From Accumulibacter jenkinsii (lineage in GTDB: Bacteria > Pseudomonadota > Gammaproteobacteria > Burkholderiales > Rhodocyclaceae): a stretch of DNA of 64,000 nt. Below the pieces are notes generated by a model, which ran no database searches, was not told the origin of the DNA, and saw nothing but the letters and a program-made list of their open reading frames with translations. This document shows positions 34,713 to 43,688 of this stretch, piece by piece. Location: the NCBI GenBank assembly GCA_036625225.1, contig JAZKUF010000002.1, positions 1 through 64,000 of the forward strand, in the 5' to 3' direction. The stretch's first letter is position 1. Every line of letters starts with the position of its first letter. The translations under genes were made by a program, and so were the position numbers.

Positions 34713-35033
34713 TCACTGCACGTTGACCACCACATACTGGTTGCCCGAGGGCTGGTAGTAAGTGGCGCCGCATTGATGCAGCATGGTGCCTTCGATGATG
34801 ACGGTGGTGCACGCCGGCGGAAGTGCGGCAACGTATACGGAACTGGCGACGATCATTCGCCGCGTCGTGCGCCGGGCGACCCCCGCGACACTCACCGGTG
34901 TCAGCGGTCTGCCAATGATGGCCTGGGCTTCCTTGACCACGAAGCCGCCGCCGACGATGCCAGCCGGCAAGAGATCCCCAGTCGCCACGGCACAGCCAAG
35001 TGCCAGCACCACAACAGTCGATCTCTTCATCAC
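34713..35033 (-). CDS. Small exported hypothetical protein
   Basis: The product has 106 residues with an N-terminal signal (KRSTVVVLALGCAVATGDLL). It contains two cysteines (PACTTVIIEGTMLHQCGATY) and the C-terminal YYQPSGNQYVVVNVQ. The overlap of its start with the stop of the DUF2092 gene shows it is the second gene of a two-gene envelope operon. The function is unknown; the tail resembles small periplasmic proteins that end in a surface-exposed V/Q-rich strand. Confidence 0.65.
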   Translation of the reverse strand: MMKRSTVVVLALGCAVATGDLLPAGIVGGGFVVKEAQAIIGRPLTPVSVAGVARRTTRRMIVASSVYVAALPPACTTVIIEGTMLHQCGATYYQPSGNQYVVVNVQ

Positions 35034-35833
35034 TTGCCCTCCTCCGACGCGATGAACTCTCCCGTCTCGTCCACCGCGAATCCCTCAACCTTTTTCGCGC
35101 CCGGCGGGACCGTAAACTTGAAGCGGTCAGCCGCGATCACCGGTTTGACATTCCATTGGCTCAGTTCGACGCTGTACTGTGGCGCCCCGGCCATCCACTT
35201 GCTGGTGATCACGTACTTCAGGGGCAGGGGTTCGGCGCCATCCTTTACCCAGATCTGCCAGTCGACCGTGGGCGTTCGAAACGCCAGGTGGTGACACTCG
35301 ACGCCGCCGACGTAAGCCCTGCCGTGGTAAGCGCTACTGGTGATCCCCGAGGAAAGAACCGCGTAAGGATTGGCGAGCAGCAGGTCCGCCCCGGGCAGAC
35401 TCAGTCCGGACTGGATTTCGATGGCAGCAATCGCCTGGTCGATGGTTCCGGGGAGATCCTTCTGGACGTAGTCTTTCGCAGTCTTGCTGTAAACCGTCAG
35501 TTGGCGGCCATCGTAGATCAGTTCTGCGTCGGCAAACTTGCCATTGCGGGTCGTGTAGAAGCGCGACGGCCGCTCGACGAGCACGGTGCCGAAGCTGTTC
35601 AGTTGCAGCTTCTGGGCATCGAGCGTGATGAACTCATTGCTGATGTCGGCCGACACGCTGAAAGCCCTGGTGCCAGCCAGGAAACTGGACATCGATCGCA
35701 GGATCTCGTCCGCGTGCGGATTGAGGTTTTCGGCGGCCACCGCAGTTGTGGCGGAAAGGCCGAAACCGAGCACCATCGACGCGACCCGCAGGCCACGCTT
35801 GACGCTCGATTTTCCAGCAGGTTCTTGCTTCAT
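35030..35833 (-). CDS. DUF2092 exported protein
   Basis: The product has 267 residues. A signal peptide (about 1-34, ending TTAVAAE) is followed by the DUF2092 pattern: HADEILRSMSSFLAGTRAFS (about 40-59), TLDAQKLQLNSFGTVLVERP, the middle LTVYSKTAKDYVQKDLPG and PLKYVITSKW. The beta-rich fold is like the LolA/LolB clamps, so a lipid or lipoprotein handling role is possible but unproven. The downstream small exported gene overlaps it. Confidence 0.78.
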   Translation of the reverse strand: MKQEPAGKSSVKRGLRVASMVLGFGLSATTAVAAENLNPHADEILRSMSSFLAGTRAFSVSADISNEFITLDAQKLQLNSFGTVLVERPSRFYTTRNGKFADAELIYDGRQLTVYSKTAKDYVQKDLPGTIDQAIAAIEIQSGLSLPGADLLLANPYAVLSSGITSSAYHGRAYVGGVECHHLAFRTPTVDWQIWVKDGAEPLPLKYVITSKWMAGAPQYSVELSQWNVKPVIAADRFKFTVPPGAKKVEGFAVDETGEFIASEEGK

Positions 35834-35993
35834 GCATTCTCCTTGCCTGTCAGGCGATTATTGACCATTTGTCGGCCAAGAGTATATGAGCCACGATCAA
35901 GCGGCGTCAATTTGGCATTTGGCCGGGGCGCCCCGGAGAAGCCATCCGGGACCCGTTTCGCCAGGCGCCGGTCGCCCGGCCGGCGCGGAGTCG

Positions 35994-36164
35994 CTAGCGC
36001 TGAACCCGGCAGGCAGGCGATTTCCGGCGCCAGCAGGCGGGCTTCTGCAAGGCCGACGTATCGATCCGCTGCGCCCCAAAGACTGCCTGAGCCAGCGCCC
36101 AGCGCTCACGCTCTCCCTGGGAGACGCCGGCAATCTGCTCAAACCACCTCTTGATGAGATTCAT
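35994..36164 (-). CDS. SOS-box-controlled microprotein, hypothetical
   Basis: The product has 56 residues from ATG 36164 (MNLIKRWFEQIAGVSQGERE), with CAGGAG six to eight bases upstream. It has an amphipathic N-terminal helix, and its C-terminus is strongly basic with two cysteines (KPACWRRKSPACRVQR). No family is recognised. A perfect CTGT-N8-ACAG LexA-type box and a TATAAT -10 lie directly upstream, and no other gene could use them. I infer damage-induced expression. It could inhibit division or modulate repair, but nothing in the sequence says which. Confidence 0.6.
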   Translation of the reverse strand: MNLIKRWFEQIAGVSQGERERWALAQAVFGAQRIDTSALQKPACWRRKSPACRVQR

Positions 36165-36219
36165 GGTCACTGACTCCTGGGTAAGAATGAAGGGAGGAGA
36201 ACCTGCAACAGCGGGTGTG

Positions 36220-36249
36220 ATTATAGTAAAAAACTGTACGTACATACAG
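36220..36249 (-). promoter_or_regulatory. LexA box overlapping a sigma70 promoter
   Basis: CTGTACGTACATACAG (36234-36249) is a perfect CTGT-N8-ACAG SOS box. TATAAT on the minus strand (36220-36225) serves as the -10, so LexA would cover the -35. The start codon is about 55 bases further on. Confidence 0.7.
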
Positions 36250-36318
36250 CTTTCGTGCTGCAGGTCCCCTGCCCCTGGCAGGCTGAAAGCCGGCTTGCAT
36301 CTTCATCTGCAAACCCCT

Positions 36319-37221
36319 TCATGACTTCCGCCCGACCAGCCACACCCCTGCGAGAACCAGCGTCGCGCCGCCCATCTGGGCCAGCGAGAGCGGCTCGCCG
36401 AGCAGCCCCCAGCCGAAGAAGATCGTCAGCACCGGCCCCAGGGTACCGATCAGCACGGCTTTGGCCGAACCGATGCGGCGAATGGCGACCGACTGCATGA
36501 AGACCGGCAGCACGGTCGAGAAAATCGCCATCGCGAGACCGTAGGCGTAGATCGGCAGCGGCTGGCGCAAGGCCGACAGCGGCTGGGTGGCAAGGAAATG
36601 GACTTGCGTCGCCATGGTCGACACCAGCATGGCGAGCGCCGTGAAGCGCGCCGCACCGAGTCGCCGGATCACCGGCGCGCTGCCCGAAAGATAGAGCGCG
36701 TAAGACAGCGACGACGCGAAGACCAGGGCGACGCCGAGCAGCACGTGCGCGCGGTCGCCGGCAAGGTCAAGGTCGTGCGCGAAAGCCAGACCAATCCCGG
36801 CATACGAGAGCAGCAGGGAGCCGACTTCGCGCCGCGAAAGGGACTTGCCCATGCACAGCACGCCGATCAGCACGGTCAGCGTCGGATAGGTGAACAGGAT
36901 CAGCCGCTCGAGACCGGCCGAAATGTACTGCAACCCGTAAAAATCGAGGATGCTCGCGCCGTAGTAGCCGAGCAGACCGAGCACCGTGAGCGTCGCCCAG
37001 TCGCGCCGGGTCAGCGACGGCGCCGCACGGCTCGCCGAGAAACCGACCCAGAGAAACGCCGGCAGCGAGAACACCATGCGCAGCGAGAGCAGCGTCACCG
37101 GATCGACCGGTGCCGCCGCGTAGGCGAGCTTGACAAAGATCGCCTTGAACGAAAAGCCGAGGGCGGCCAGCACCGCGAGGGCGACCCCCAGGCGTTCGTT
37201 GCTCCAGTCCTTCCAGGGCAT
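36319..37221 (-). CDS. EamA/DMT family transporter
   Basis: The product has 300 residues with ten membrane segments in two EamA halves (GVALAVLAALGFSFKAIFVK at 11-30; AIFSTVLPVFMQSVAIRRIG and ILFGWGLL-type segments in the second half). The drug/metabolite transporter family exports amino acids or other small metabolites. The substrate cannot be told. It is a lone gene on the minus strand. Confidence 0.85.
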   Translation of the reverse strand: MPWKDWSNERLGVALAVLAALGFSFKAIFVKLAYAAAPVDPVTLLSLRMVFSLPAFLWVGFSASRAAPSLTRRDWATLTVLGLLGYYGASILDFYGLQYISAGLERLILFTYPTLTVLIGVLCMGKSLSRREVGSLLLSYAGIGLAFAHDLDLAGDRAHVLLGVALVFASSLSYALYLSGSAPVIRRLGAARFTALAMLVSTMATQVHFLATQPLSALRQPLPIYAYGLAMAIFSTVLPVFMQSVAIRRIGSAKAVLIGTLGPVLTIFFGWGLLGEPLSLAQMGGATLVLAGVWLVGRKS

Positions 37222-37301
37222 GTGCTTTTATCCGATGCTCGGCTGAAGCGAGGAGAATCGCTGCTTTCGTCAGGCGCGCCTCTGCTCTTCGGGAAATCGC
37301 C

Positions 37302-38618
37302 TCAGAACATGCCGTGGCGACGGGCCCGTTTGACCCACTCCGGGTATTCCTCCATCAGGAGATCGAACAGCACATCGTCCGGGTGTTCATCGGGACGCTC
37401 GACCGAAAAGAAGCTCGCGTTGTCGATCAGGCGACCTTCAAGGTCATCCAGTTTTTCGAGAAAAGGAAAGCTCGAGTCGGCAAACGCCTGCAGCAGGCGG
37501 CTCTTCGACTTGCGTCCCTTGCCGATCCCCATGAACTGCCAGAAGATCGGCTCATGGCTGGATTCGCGCAGATGACGCTCGGTCAGCGCCTTGTCGGAAG
37601 TCCCGCCGTCGGTCACGAACATCACGTACACCGGCGAATCGGCCTTGCGGATCTGCTCCGGGCCAGTCGCCGAAAGGCCGCCGAAATAGCGCTGGCGAAT
37701 CGCCTCCATGGCGCGGCCGTAGCGGGTGTCCCCTTCGAGCGGGAAATGGCGCATGGTCGAGTCGACATACGCCTGACTGTTGCTGATCGTCATCGGATCA
37801 GGGCGGTGCACACCGGCGCCAAACAGCAGCACATCGATTTCGCCATCATCGTCGAAACGGCAGCCGATGGCCAGGATGCGTTCAGCAAAGCGCTGGACGG
37901 CGCCACTCTTGTAGAGCGAGTGCATCGAGCCGGAAATATCCAGGCACAGGCAGACGCGGGCACGATGCGCCGACAGCCCCACCTTTTCGAGACTGACGGC
38001 GGCTTTCCTGACCAGCGGGAGCAGCTGCGGCGCCTCCTGGGCGAGGCGTTTCTCCAGCGAAACCTTTGCCGCCAGCGGCGCCTGGGGCAGCGCTGCTGCC
38101 GGTTCGGCCAGATCGCCGCCAAAGTGTCTGACGAGGGCGTCGAGGCCACCATTGAACCCCTGCCCCACCGCACGCAAGCGCCACTGGCCCTGCTTGCGAT
38201 AGATCTCGATCAGCATGATCGCGCGCTCGCCGGAGAACAGCTCGCCGCCGAAGCCGAAGCGGGCCACCGGCCGCCCCTTGCCGATCAGCTCGACAACGCA
38301 TTTTCCGAGGCGGTCGAGAACGCCCTCGCCATCGATGGCAAGCGTCAGGATCAGGACGTCGATGGCCAGCGGGAGTCGTCCCAGACAAAAATCAAAGGCC
38401 GAGGAAGCCGCGACGCGAACGCCGCCACACGGCGTCTCGGGCTGGTTGAAGAAAGTCATGTAGCGCTCGTCGGCGAGTTTTCGCGCCGCATCGAGCCCGA
38501 AACAGGCCAGATCAAGCACCAGTCCTGCACTTTCGAGGTCGAGCCGGAGGCTGAAATTCCCGTCCGGGAGTCCGAGATCGGCAAGACTCAGCCGTTCACC
38601 GCGCGATAGTGTCTGCAT
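37302..38618 (-). CDS. TerD-like plus VWA (TerF-like) fusion protein
   Basis: The product has 438 residues from ATG 38618 (MQTLSRGERLSLADLGLPDG). Residues 1-170 are a TerD/calcium-binding-like beta-sandwich (FSLRLDLESAGLVLDLACFG; YMTFFNQPETPCGGV; LFSGERAIMLIEIYRKQGQW). Residues about 220-430 are a VWA domain with MIDAS DISGSMHSLYKSG and FVTDGGTSDK. The combination is TerF-like, a part of the tellurium/stress (Ter) network. No other ter genes are beside it. The window also has a TerY-P triad, at 8.6-12 kb, and the two could cooperate. Confidence 0.85.
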   Translation of the reverse strand: MQTLSRGERLSLADLGLPDGNFSLRLDLESAGLVLDLACFGLDAARKLADERYMTFFNQPETPCGGVRVAASSAFDFCLGRLPLAIDVLILTLAIDGEGVLDRLGKCVVELIGKGRPVARFGFGGELFSGERAIMLIEIYRKQGQWRLRAVGQGFNGGLDALVRHFGGDLAEPAAALPQAPLAAKVSLEKRLAQEAPQLLPLVRKAAVSLEKVGLSAHRARVCLCLDISGSMHSLYKSGAVQRFAERILAIGCRFDDDGEIDVLLFGAGVHRPDPMTISNSQAYVDSTMRHFPLEGDTRYGRAMEAIRQRYFGGLSATGPEQIRKADSPVYVMFVTDGGTSDKALTERHLRESSHEPIFWQFMGIGKGRKSKSRLLQAFADSSFPFLEKLDDLEGRLIDNASFFSVERPDEHPDDVLFDLLMEEYPEWVKRARRHGMF

Positions 38619-38889
38619 GGCAGGAAAGAGAAAAGATGGACCCGCCTGTCGGGAGAGCGAAATCCGGTTTAAGAAAGGAATGCTTGCCGGTCGAGGTTCG
38701 ACCGAACGCGGTTTCGGTCGGTTTTGACCTGCCGGCATTCTATAGCGCTGCGCTCGCCTTTGGGGTCCTATGGCGGTGGGCAAGAGTAGGTGTGCAGGAT
38801 TTTGTGCACCGTGCAGGGTTCTGCTTCCGATCGGCGTAGAGGAATCGCTCCAGCGAAGCCTGCCGACGCATGCAGAATGACCCCTGACG

Positions 38890-39495
38890 CTAGCGTTTGC
38901 GGAAGACGGGCAGATGCAGCCCCCATCGGATGGCCAGCAAGCGCATCGCCACCACGACGATCATTCCGGCCCAGAACGCCGGGGTTCGTGGCATTCCGAG
39001 TGCTTGCAACGCCAGGTACACAGCGACTCCCCCGATGGCGGCCGTGGCATAGATCTCCCGTCGCAGGATAAGCGGTACCTGCGCCGTGATGACGTCCCTC
39101 AAGACACCTCCGGTGACGCCGGTCATCGTGCCCATCAGCACCACGATGAGCGGTGGGCACTGCGCCGCTTCCGCCAACTGGGCCCCGGAAAGCGCGAAGA
39201 GCGCGAGTCCCAGCGCATCGGCCACGAGGAGTGTGGCACTCGGCGGGGGCCATACCCGTACATAGGCGACCGTCAACAGGGCGGATGCGATGATGACGAC
39301 GAGGTAGCGGGAATCGGTGACCCAGAAAATCGGGTGGCGGTCCAGGAGGAGGTCGCGAAGGGTGCCTCCACCGATGGCGGTGATCGCCGCGACCACGAGG
39401 ACCCCGAGGAGGTCCAGATCCCGACCACGCGCCGCAAGGACGCCGCTCGCGGCAAACACAGCCACGCCTGCAAGGTCAAAGTAATACAAGAGCAC
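38890..39495 (-). CDS. TRIC/UPF0126 cation channel family protein
   Basis: The product has 201 residues with about seven membrane segments. It carries two internal repeats of the UPF0126 pattern: AVFAASGVLAARGRDLDLLG, VVAAITAIGGGTLRDLLLDR (about 34-53), and ALSGAQLAEAAQCPPLIVVL with MTGVTGGVLRDVI (about 118-130). These glycine-rich kinks line the pore of trimeric intracellular cation channels. It probably carries K+ or small metabolites. It is a lone gene. Confidence 0.88.
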   Translation of the reverse strand: MLLYYFDLAGVAVFAASGVLAARGRDLDLLGVLVVAAITAIGGGTLRDLLLDRHPIFWVTDSRYLVVIIASALLTVAYVRVWPPPSATLLVADALGLALFALSGAQLAEAAQCPPLIVVLMGTMTGVTGGVLRDVITAQVPLILRREIYATAAIGGVAVYLALQALGMPRTPAFWAGMIVVVAMRLLAIRWGLHLPVFRKR

Positions 39496-39531
39496 GCGCC
39501 ATCCTCCATTGCCGAACCACGTATGAACGGG

Positions 39532-40919
39532 CTACGCCGGAGAAGTCGTGGCCACTGCCGGCGAGCCATGAAAGCAGATCCGATCGCGTCCTTCCTCCTT
39601 GGCGCGATACATCGCCGCATCGGCCCACTTGAGAAGGGTGTCCGGGTCAGGCTGATGAGCAAGGAAGAGCGCCACGCCGATGCTCGCCGAGCACCGATGT
39701 TCGATGCCAGCCCCCGCTTTTCCTTCGCACGGAATGCTCAGCAGGTAGGGTTCCCCCAAGGTGCTCCGGATCTTTTCTGCGACCACCCTTGCCTGGGCGG
39801 TCGACTCGGATTCGCTGACCTGCAGATCGCCCAGGACAACGACAAACTCGTCGCCGCCGAAGCGAGCGACGGTGTCCATCTCGCGCAAACAACTTTTCAA
39901 TCGAGCCGCCACCTCGATCAGGAGCAGGTCGCCGAATTCATGCCCGTAGGTGTCATTGAGCGGCTTGAAGTTGTCCAGATCAAGGAAGATCAGCGCGCCG
40001 AAGCACGCGCTGCGCTTGCTCGCCGCCATCATCTGGCGCAAGCGGTCGTAGAGTGTCCGGCGGTTGGGCAGTTTCGTCAAGGCGTCATGGAAAGCCAGAT
40101 AATGGATCTTTTCTTCGGCCTGCTTGCGTTCGGTCACGTCATGCGAGACCACGACGACCCGCGTCACCCGCCCGGCGGCATCCCTGATGACGCCACTGCG
40201 CGATTCTATCTGGCGAATGTCGCCATGCATCGTGATGAAGGAGAACTCGATCTGTTGCCCGATTCCTGTCGCGACCACCTGGCGGAAGGCGCTGACGACC
40301 CGCTCGCAGTCGTCAGGATGGATATCGCTGAAAGACGCAGTGCCGGGGATTTCCTGCTGGCTCAGCAGCCGTGCGTATGACGGGCTGGCGTACACCCGCC
40401 GCCCTTCGGTGTCGAGAACCGCGGCAAAGCCGTCGATATTCTCGGCGATCAGGCGGAAGAACTCCTCCTGATCGCGCAGTTCGGCTTTCTGCTGAGCCAG
40501 TTTTGCCAGCAAACGGTTGAAGGCGTCGACCAATTCGCCGATCTCATCGTTCCGTGTCACCTGCAGCGGCTGCCGCGGCTGCTCGGGTTCCGGCAGGGCG
40601 GCCAGCGTTTATAGGTGGGCAAAAGCAGTCGACCTTCGAGGAAGATCTGCAGATCCGCCGGGTGGCGCAGCATGCCTTCGGTGACGCCGGCGGCGGCTTT
40701 GGCCAGCGTGTCGAAGCGCTGGCGCAGTTCACGATCGATCTGGGTGGCAAGGAGGGAAACCGTCGAGAACTGCTGGTCGCCCACCAGTCGTTCCATATCT
40801 TGCCGCAAGGTTGCCAGGGCATACAGGGCGAGCGACCAGAGGCTCGTCAGGAAAACGGCCAGCGAAAAAATGGTGATGCGGGTTTTCAGCCATCGCCATC
40901 GAAAGGCACTCAGGTTCAT
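39532..40919 (-). pseudogene. Membrane diguanylate cyclase (HAMP-PAS-GGDEF), internally deleted and frameshifted
   Basis: The upstream part, from ATG 40919, encodes a membrane helix (TRITIFSLAVFLTSLWSLAL) and the start of a periplasmic sensor (RQDMERLVGDQQFSTVSLLA), ending out of frame near 40557. The downstream part is in another frame: LAALPEPEQPRQPLQVTRND, then EIGELVDAFNRLLAK (second half of a HAMP), a PAS domain (about 100 residues) and a GGDEF domain (RFGGDEFVVVLGD). Most of the sensor, second membrane helix and first half of HAMP are absent, so a deletion of several hundred bases with frame change has occurred. The GGDEF half (39532-40560) is itself intact and could be translated alone from its ATG. 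Confidence 0.7.
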
Positions 40920-40960
40920 CCCTATCGCCCAGTTCAACTCGCTTTGCCATGGGGGGGTTT

Positions 40961-41034
40961 TGGAGGCGCGAGCGGGAGTCGAACCCACCTACACGGATTT
41001 GCAATCCGGTGCATAACCGCTTTGCTATCGCGCC
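40961..41034 (-). tRNA. tRNA-Cys (GCA)
   Basis: A 74-base gene with encoded CCA (40961-40963). Acceptor GGCGCGA/TCGCGCC, anticodon GCA in the loop ATTGCAAAT, T-loop TTCGACT. It lies after tRNA-Gly and pgsA, the same order as in many proteobacteria. Confidence 0.95.
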
Positions 41035-41096
41035 GAACCGGTCTGGAGAGATGGGCTGGCTGACTCTGGCCAGCAGCGACTGCCTGGCTGAAAATG

Positions 41097-41172
41097 TGGA
41101 GCGGGAGAAGAGTCTCGAACTCTCGACCTATACCTTGGCAAGGTATCGCTCTACCAACTGAGCTACTCCCGC
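41097..41172 (-). tRNA. tRNA-Gly (GCC)
   Basis: A 76-base gene with encoded CCA (41097-41099). Acceptor GCGGGAG/CTCCCGC-type pairing, anticodon GCC, T-loop TTCGAGA. It sits 80 bases downstream of pgsA, in the same direction. Confidence 0.95.
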
Positions 41173-41251
41173 GTGAAGCGAGTGCGCATTATAAAGGCCT
41201 GCCGACTGCTGTCAACGCCTTCTTGACTGCTCACCCTCGCCCTGTGGATCG

Positions 41252-41833
41252 CTAGCGCTGCCGGTCCTCTTCGATCAGATGCGGCCAGGCCATGCGCATG
41301 TAATAGCCCATCGACCAGAGGGTGAGCACGGCAGCGATGTAGATCAGCCAGACGCCGATCTCGAAGATGTCGATTCCGCTCAGCGGCGCGTAATAGAGCA
41401 GCATCGGGATGGCCACCATCTGCGCCGTGGTCTTGATCTTGCCGATCATCGAGACGGCGACGCTCCGGTGGGCGCCGATGCGCGCCATCCACTCGCGCAG
41501 GGCGGAAATCGTGATCTCCCGCCCGATGATGATCATCGCCAGAATGGCGTCGAGCCGCCCCAGTTGCACGAGGACGATCAGCGCTGCGGCGACCATCAGC
41601 TTGTCGGCCACCGGGTCGAGGAAGGCGCCGAAGGCCGACGTCTGCTGCCAGCGCCGCGCGAGGTAGCCATCGAGCCAGTCGGTGACCGCTGCGACGACGA
41701 AGATCAGGGTCGCCGAGACGTCGCGCCCGACGCCATCGAACCAGGCTTCAGGGACATAGTAAATGGCGATCAGGAGCGGGATCAGGATGATCCGCAGCCA
41801 GGTCAGCAGAATCGGTATGTTCAGTGGCATCAA
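41252..41833 (-). CDS. pgsA: CDP-diacylglycerol-glycerol-3-phosphate 3-phosphatidyltransferase
   Basis: The product has 193 residues. The CDP-alcohol phosphotransferase motif DWLDGYLARRWQ with GAFLDPVADKL (about 52-80) is complete, with all Asp residues in place. Five to six membrane segments are seen. It makes phosphatidylglycerophosphate, the precursor of PG and cardiolipin. Its start overlaps the uvrC stop by four bases. Confidence 0.95.
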   Translation of the reverse strand: MMPLNIPILLTWLRIILIPLLIAIYYVPEAWFDGVGRDVSATLIFVVAAVTDWLDGYLARRWQQTSAFGAFLDPVADKLMVAAALIVLVQLGRLDAILAMIIIGREITISALREWMARIGAHRSVAVSMIGKIKTTAQMVAIPMLLYYAPLSGIDIFEIGVWLIYIAAVLTLWSMGYYMRMAWPHLIEEDRQR

Positions 41834-43644
41834 TGCAAAGCTGCGTAAATTTTTTCGGCCAGTTCCCGACTGATCCCGGGAACTGCGGTCAATTGGTCCA
41901 CCCCCGCATTCGAAATCCCCTGCAGGCCGCCAAAACGCGAGATCAGCGCCTTGCGCCGCTGGGGTCCGATGCCGCTGATTTCTTCCAGGCGTGAACTCCT
42001 GCCGGCCTTGCCACGCCTCGCCCGATGCCCGGAAACGGCAAAGCGATGCGCTTCGTCGCGAATTTCCTGAATCAGATGCAGCGCCGGGTCTTCCGGCGCC
42101 AATTGTAACGGCTCCCGGCCGTCCGCGAAGATCAACGTTTCCAGCCCCGGCTTGCGCGCTTCTCCCTTGGCGACGCCGAGGAGCGGCAGCGCGACGCCGA
42201 GTTCTGCGAGCGCCGACGCCGCAGCACCGACCTGCCCGCTACCGCCATCGATCAGCACCAGGGTCGGCGTCAGACCCTCACCGGTGAGCAGCTTTTCGTA
42301 GCGACGCTGGACCGCCTGCCGGATCGCCGCATAGTCGTCGCCCGGCTGAATGTCTTCGATATTGAAGCGGCGATACTCCGCTCGGCGCATGCCGCTTCCC
42401 TGATAAACCACACAGGCCGCGACCGTCAACGCGCCCTGCGTGTGGCTGATGTCGAAACACTCGATGCGCGCTTCGTGGCCGGCCTCGACCTCGAGCCCCA
42501 ACCTTCGGCAGAGCGCCTCAAGCCGCTCACCTTGCCGGGACAGCGCGCTGCGATGTGCGGTGATGGCCAGGCGGGCATTCTGTTCGGCCATCTCGACCCA
42601 CATCCGCTGCATGGTGAAGCGCGCCTCGCCGACCTTGACCGGCTGTCCGGCCGTGGCCGAGAGCCAATCGGCGACCTCGTTATCGGCGAGCGCCAGATTG
42701 ACGAGAATCCGCGGTGGAATCGGATGCACGAGATAATGCTGATAGAGAAACGCCAGCAGCGCCTCGGACGCCGATGAATCGGCCGCGTTGGCCGGGAACT
42801 GCGGCCGGTCGCCAAGATGCCGGCCGCCGCGAACCATCGCGAGGTTCACGCAGAGCAGTCCGCCCTCGTCCACCGAAGCGACAATGTCCACATCACCCTC
42901 TCGGTCGCTCTCGACGTACTGTTTCTCCTGGACCTGGCGCAGCGACTGGATCTGGTCACGATAGACGGCAGCCTGCTCGAAAGCGAGCTTTTCGGCGGCC
43001 TGGTCCATGGCTGCCGACAGGCTGCCGATGACATCCTGCTGCCGGCCCTGGAGGAAAAGGGTCGCCATCGCCACATCCTGCGCATACCGTTCAGGCTCGA
43101 TCAGGCCGACGCAGGGGCCAGTGCAGCGCTTGATCTGGTACAGCAGGCACGGCCGTGAACGGTTGTTGAAGACCGAATTCTCGCAGGTGCGCAGACGAAA
43201 CATCTTCTGCAGCAGATGGATGCTCTCGCGCACCGCGACCGAGGACGGAAACGGACCGAAATAATCGGCTCGCCGGTCGGTGGCGCCGCGAAAGAAGGCG
43301 AGTCGCGGGTAGCGGTCGTGCGTCAGGGCAATGTAGGGGTACGATTTGTCGTCGCGAAAAAGGATGTTGTAGCGCGGCGACAGGGTCTTGATGAGGTTGT
43401 TCTCGAGCAGCAGCGCTTCGCCTTCGGAGCGCGTGACGGTGGTCTCGACGCGGGCGATCTGCGCCACCATCAGCGCGATGCGCGGACTGGGGTGACTGTC
43501 GCGGAAGTACGAGGCGAGGCGTTTGCGGAGGTTCTTGGCCTTGCCGACATAAAGCACCTGCCCGGCGGCATCGAGCATGCGATAGACGCCGGGCAGGTCG
43601 GTCAGGGTAGCGAGCAGGGATTTGGCGTCGAAGGGTTCGGTCAT
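41830..43644 (-). CDS. uvrC: Excinuclease ABC subunit C
   Basis: The product has 604 residues from ATG 43644 (MTEPFDAKSLLATLTDLPGV). It has the GIY-YIG nuclease (PGVYRMLDAAGQVLYVGKAK, about 18-37), a UVR region (about 200-235), the RNase H-like C-terminal nuclease (IECFDISHTQGALTVAACVV, and the following ALRRAEYRRFNI, about 405) and a helix-hairpin-helix tail (ISGIGPQRRKALISRFG). It makes both incisions in nucleotide excision repair. Confidence 0.96.
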   Translation of the reverse strand: MTEPFDAKSLLATLTDLPGVYRMLDAAGQVLYVGKAKNLRKRLASYFRDSHPSPRIALMVAQIARVETTVTRSEGEALLLENNLIKTLSPRYNILFRDDKSYPYIALTHDRYPRLAFFRGATDRRADYFGPFPSSVAVRESIHLLQKMFRLRTCENSVFNNRSRPCLLYQIKRCTGPCVGLIEPERYAQDVAMATLFLQGRQQDVIGSLSAAMDQAAEKLAFEQAAVYRDQIQSLRQVQEKQYVESDREGDVDIVASVDEGGLLCVNLAMVRGGRHLGDRPQFPANAADSSASEALLAFLYQHYLVHPIPPRILVNLALADNEVADWLSATAGQPVKVGEARFTMQRMWVEMAEQNARLAITAHRSALSRQGERLEALCRRLGLEVEAGHEARIECFDISHTQGALTVAACVVYQGSGMRRAEYRRFNIEDIQPGDDYAAIRQAVQRRYEKLLTGEGLTPTLVLIDGGSGQVGAAASALAELGVALPLLGVAKGEARKPGLETLIFADGREPLQLAPEDPALHLIQEIRDEAHRFAVSGHRARRGKAGRSSRLEEISGIGPQRRKALISRFGGLQGISNAGVDQLTAVPGISRELAEKIYAALH

Positions 43645-43688
43645 GAGCGTTCTCGGCAGCCGTCGGCTGACGTAGGATAGCGGGCACG

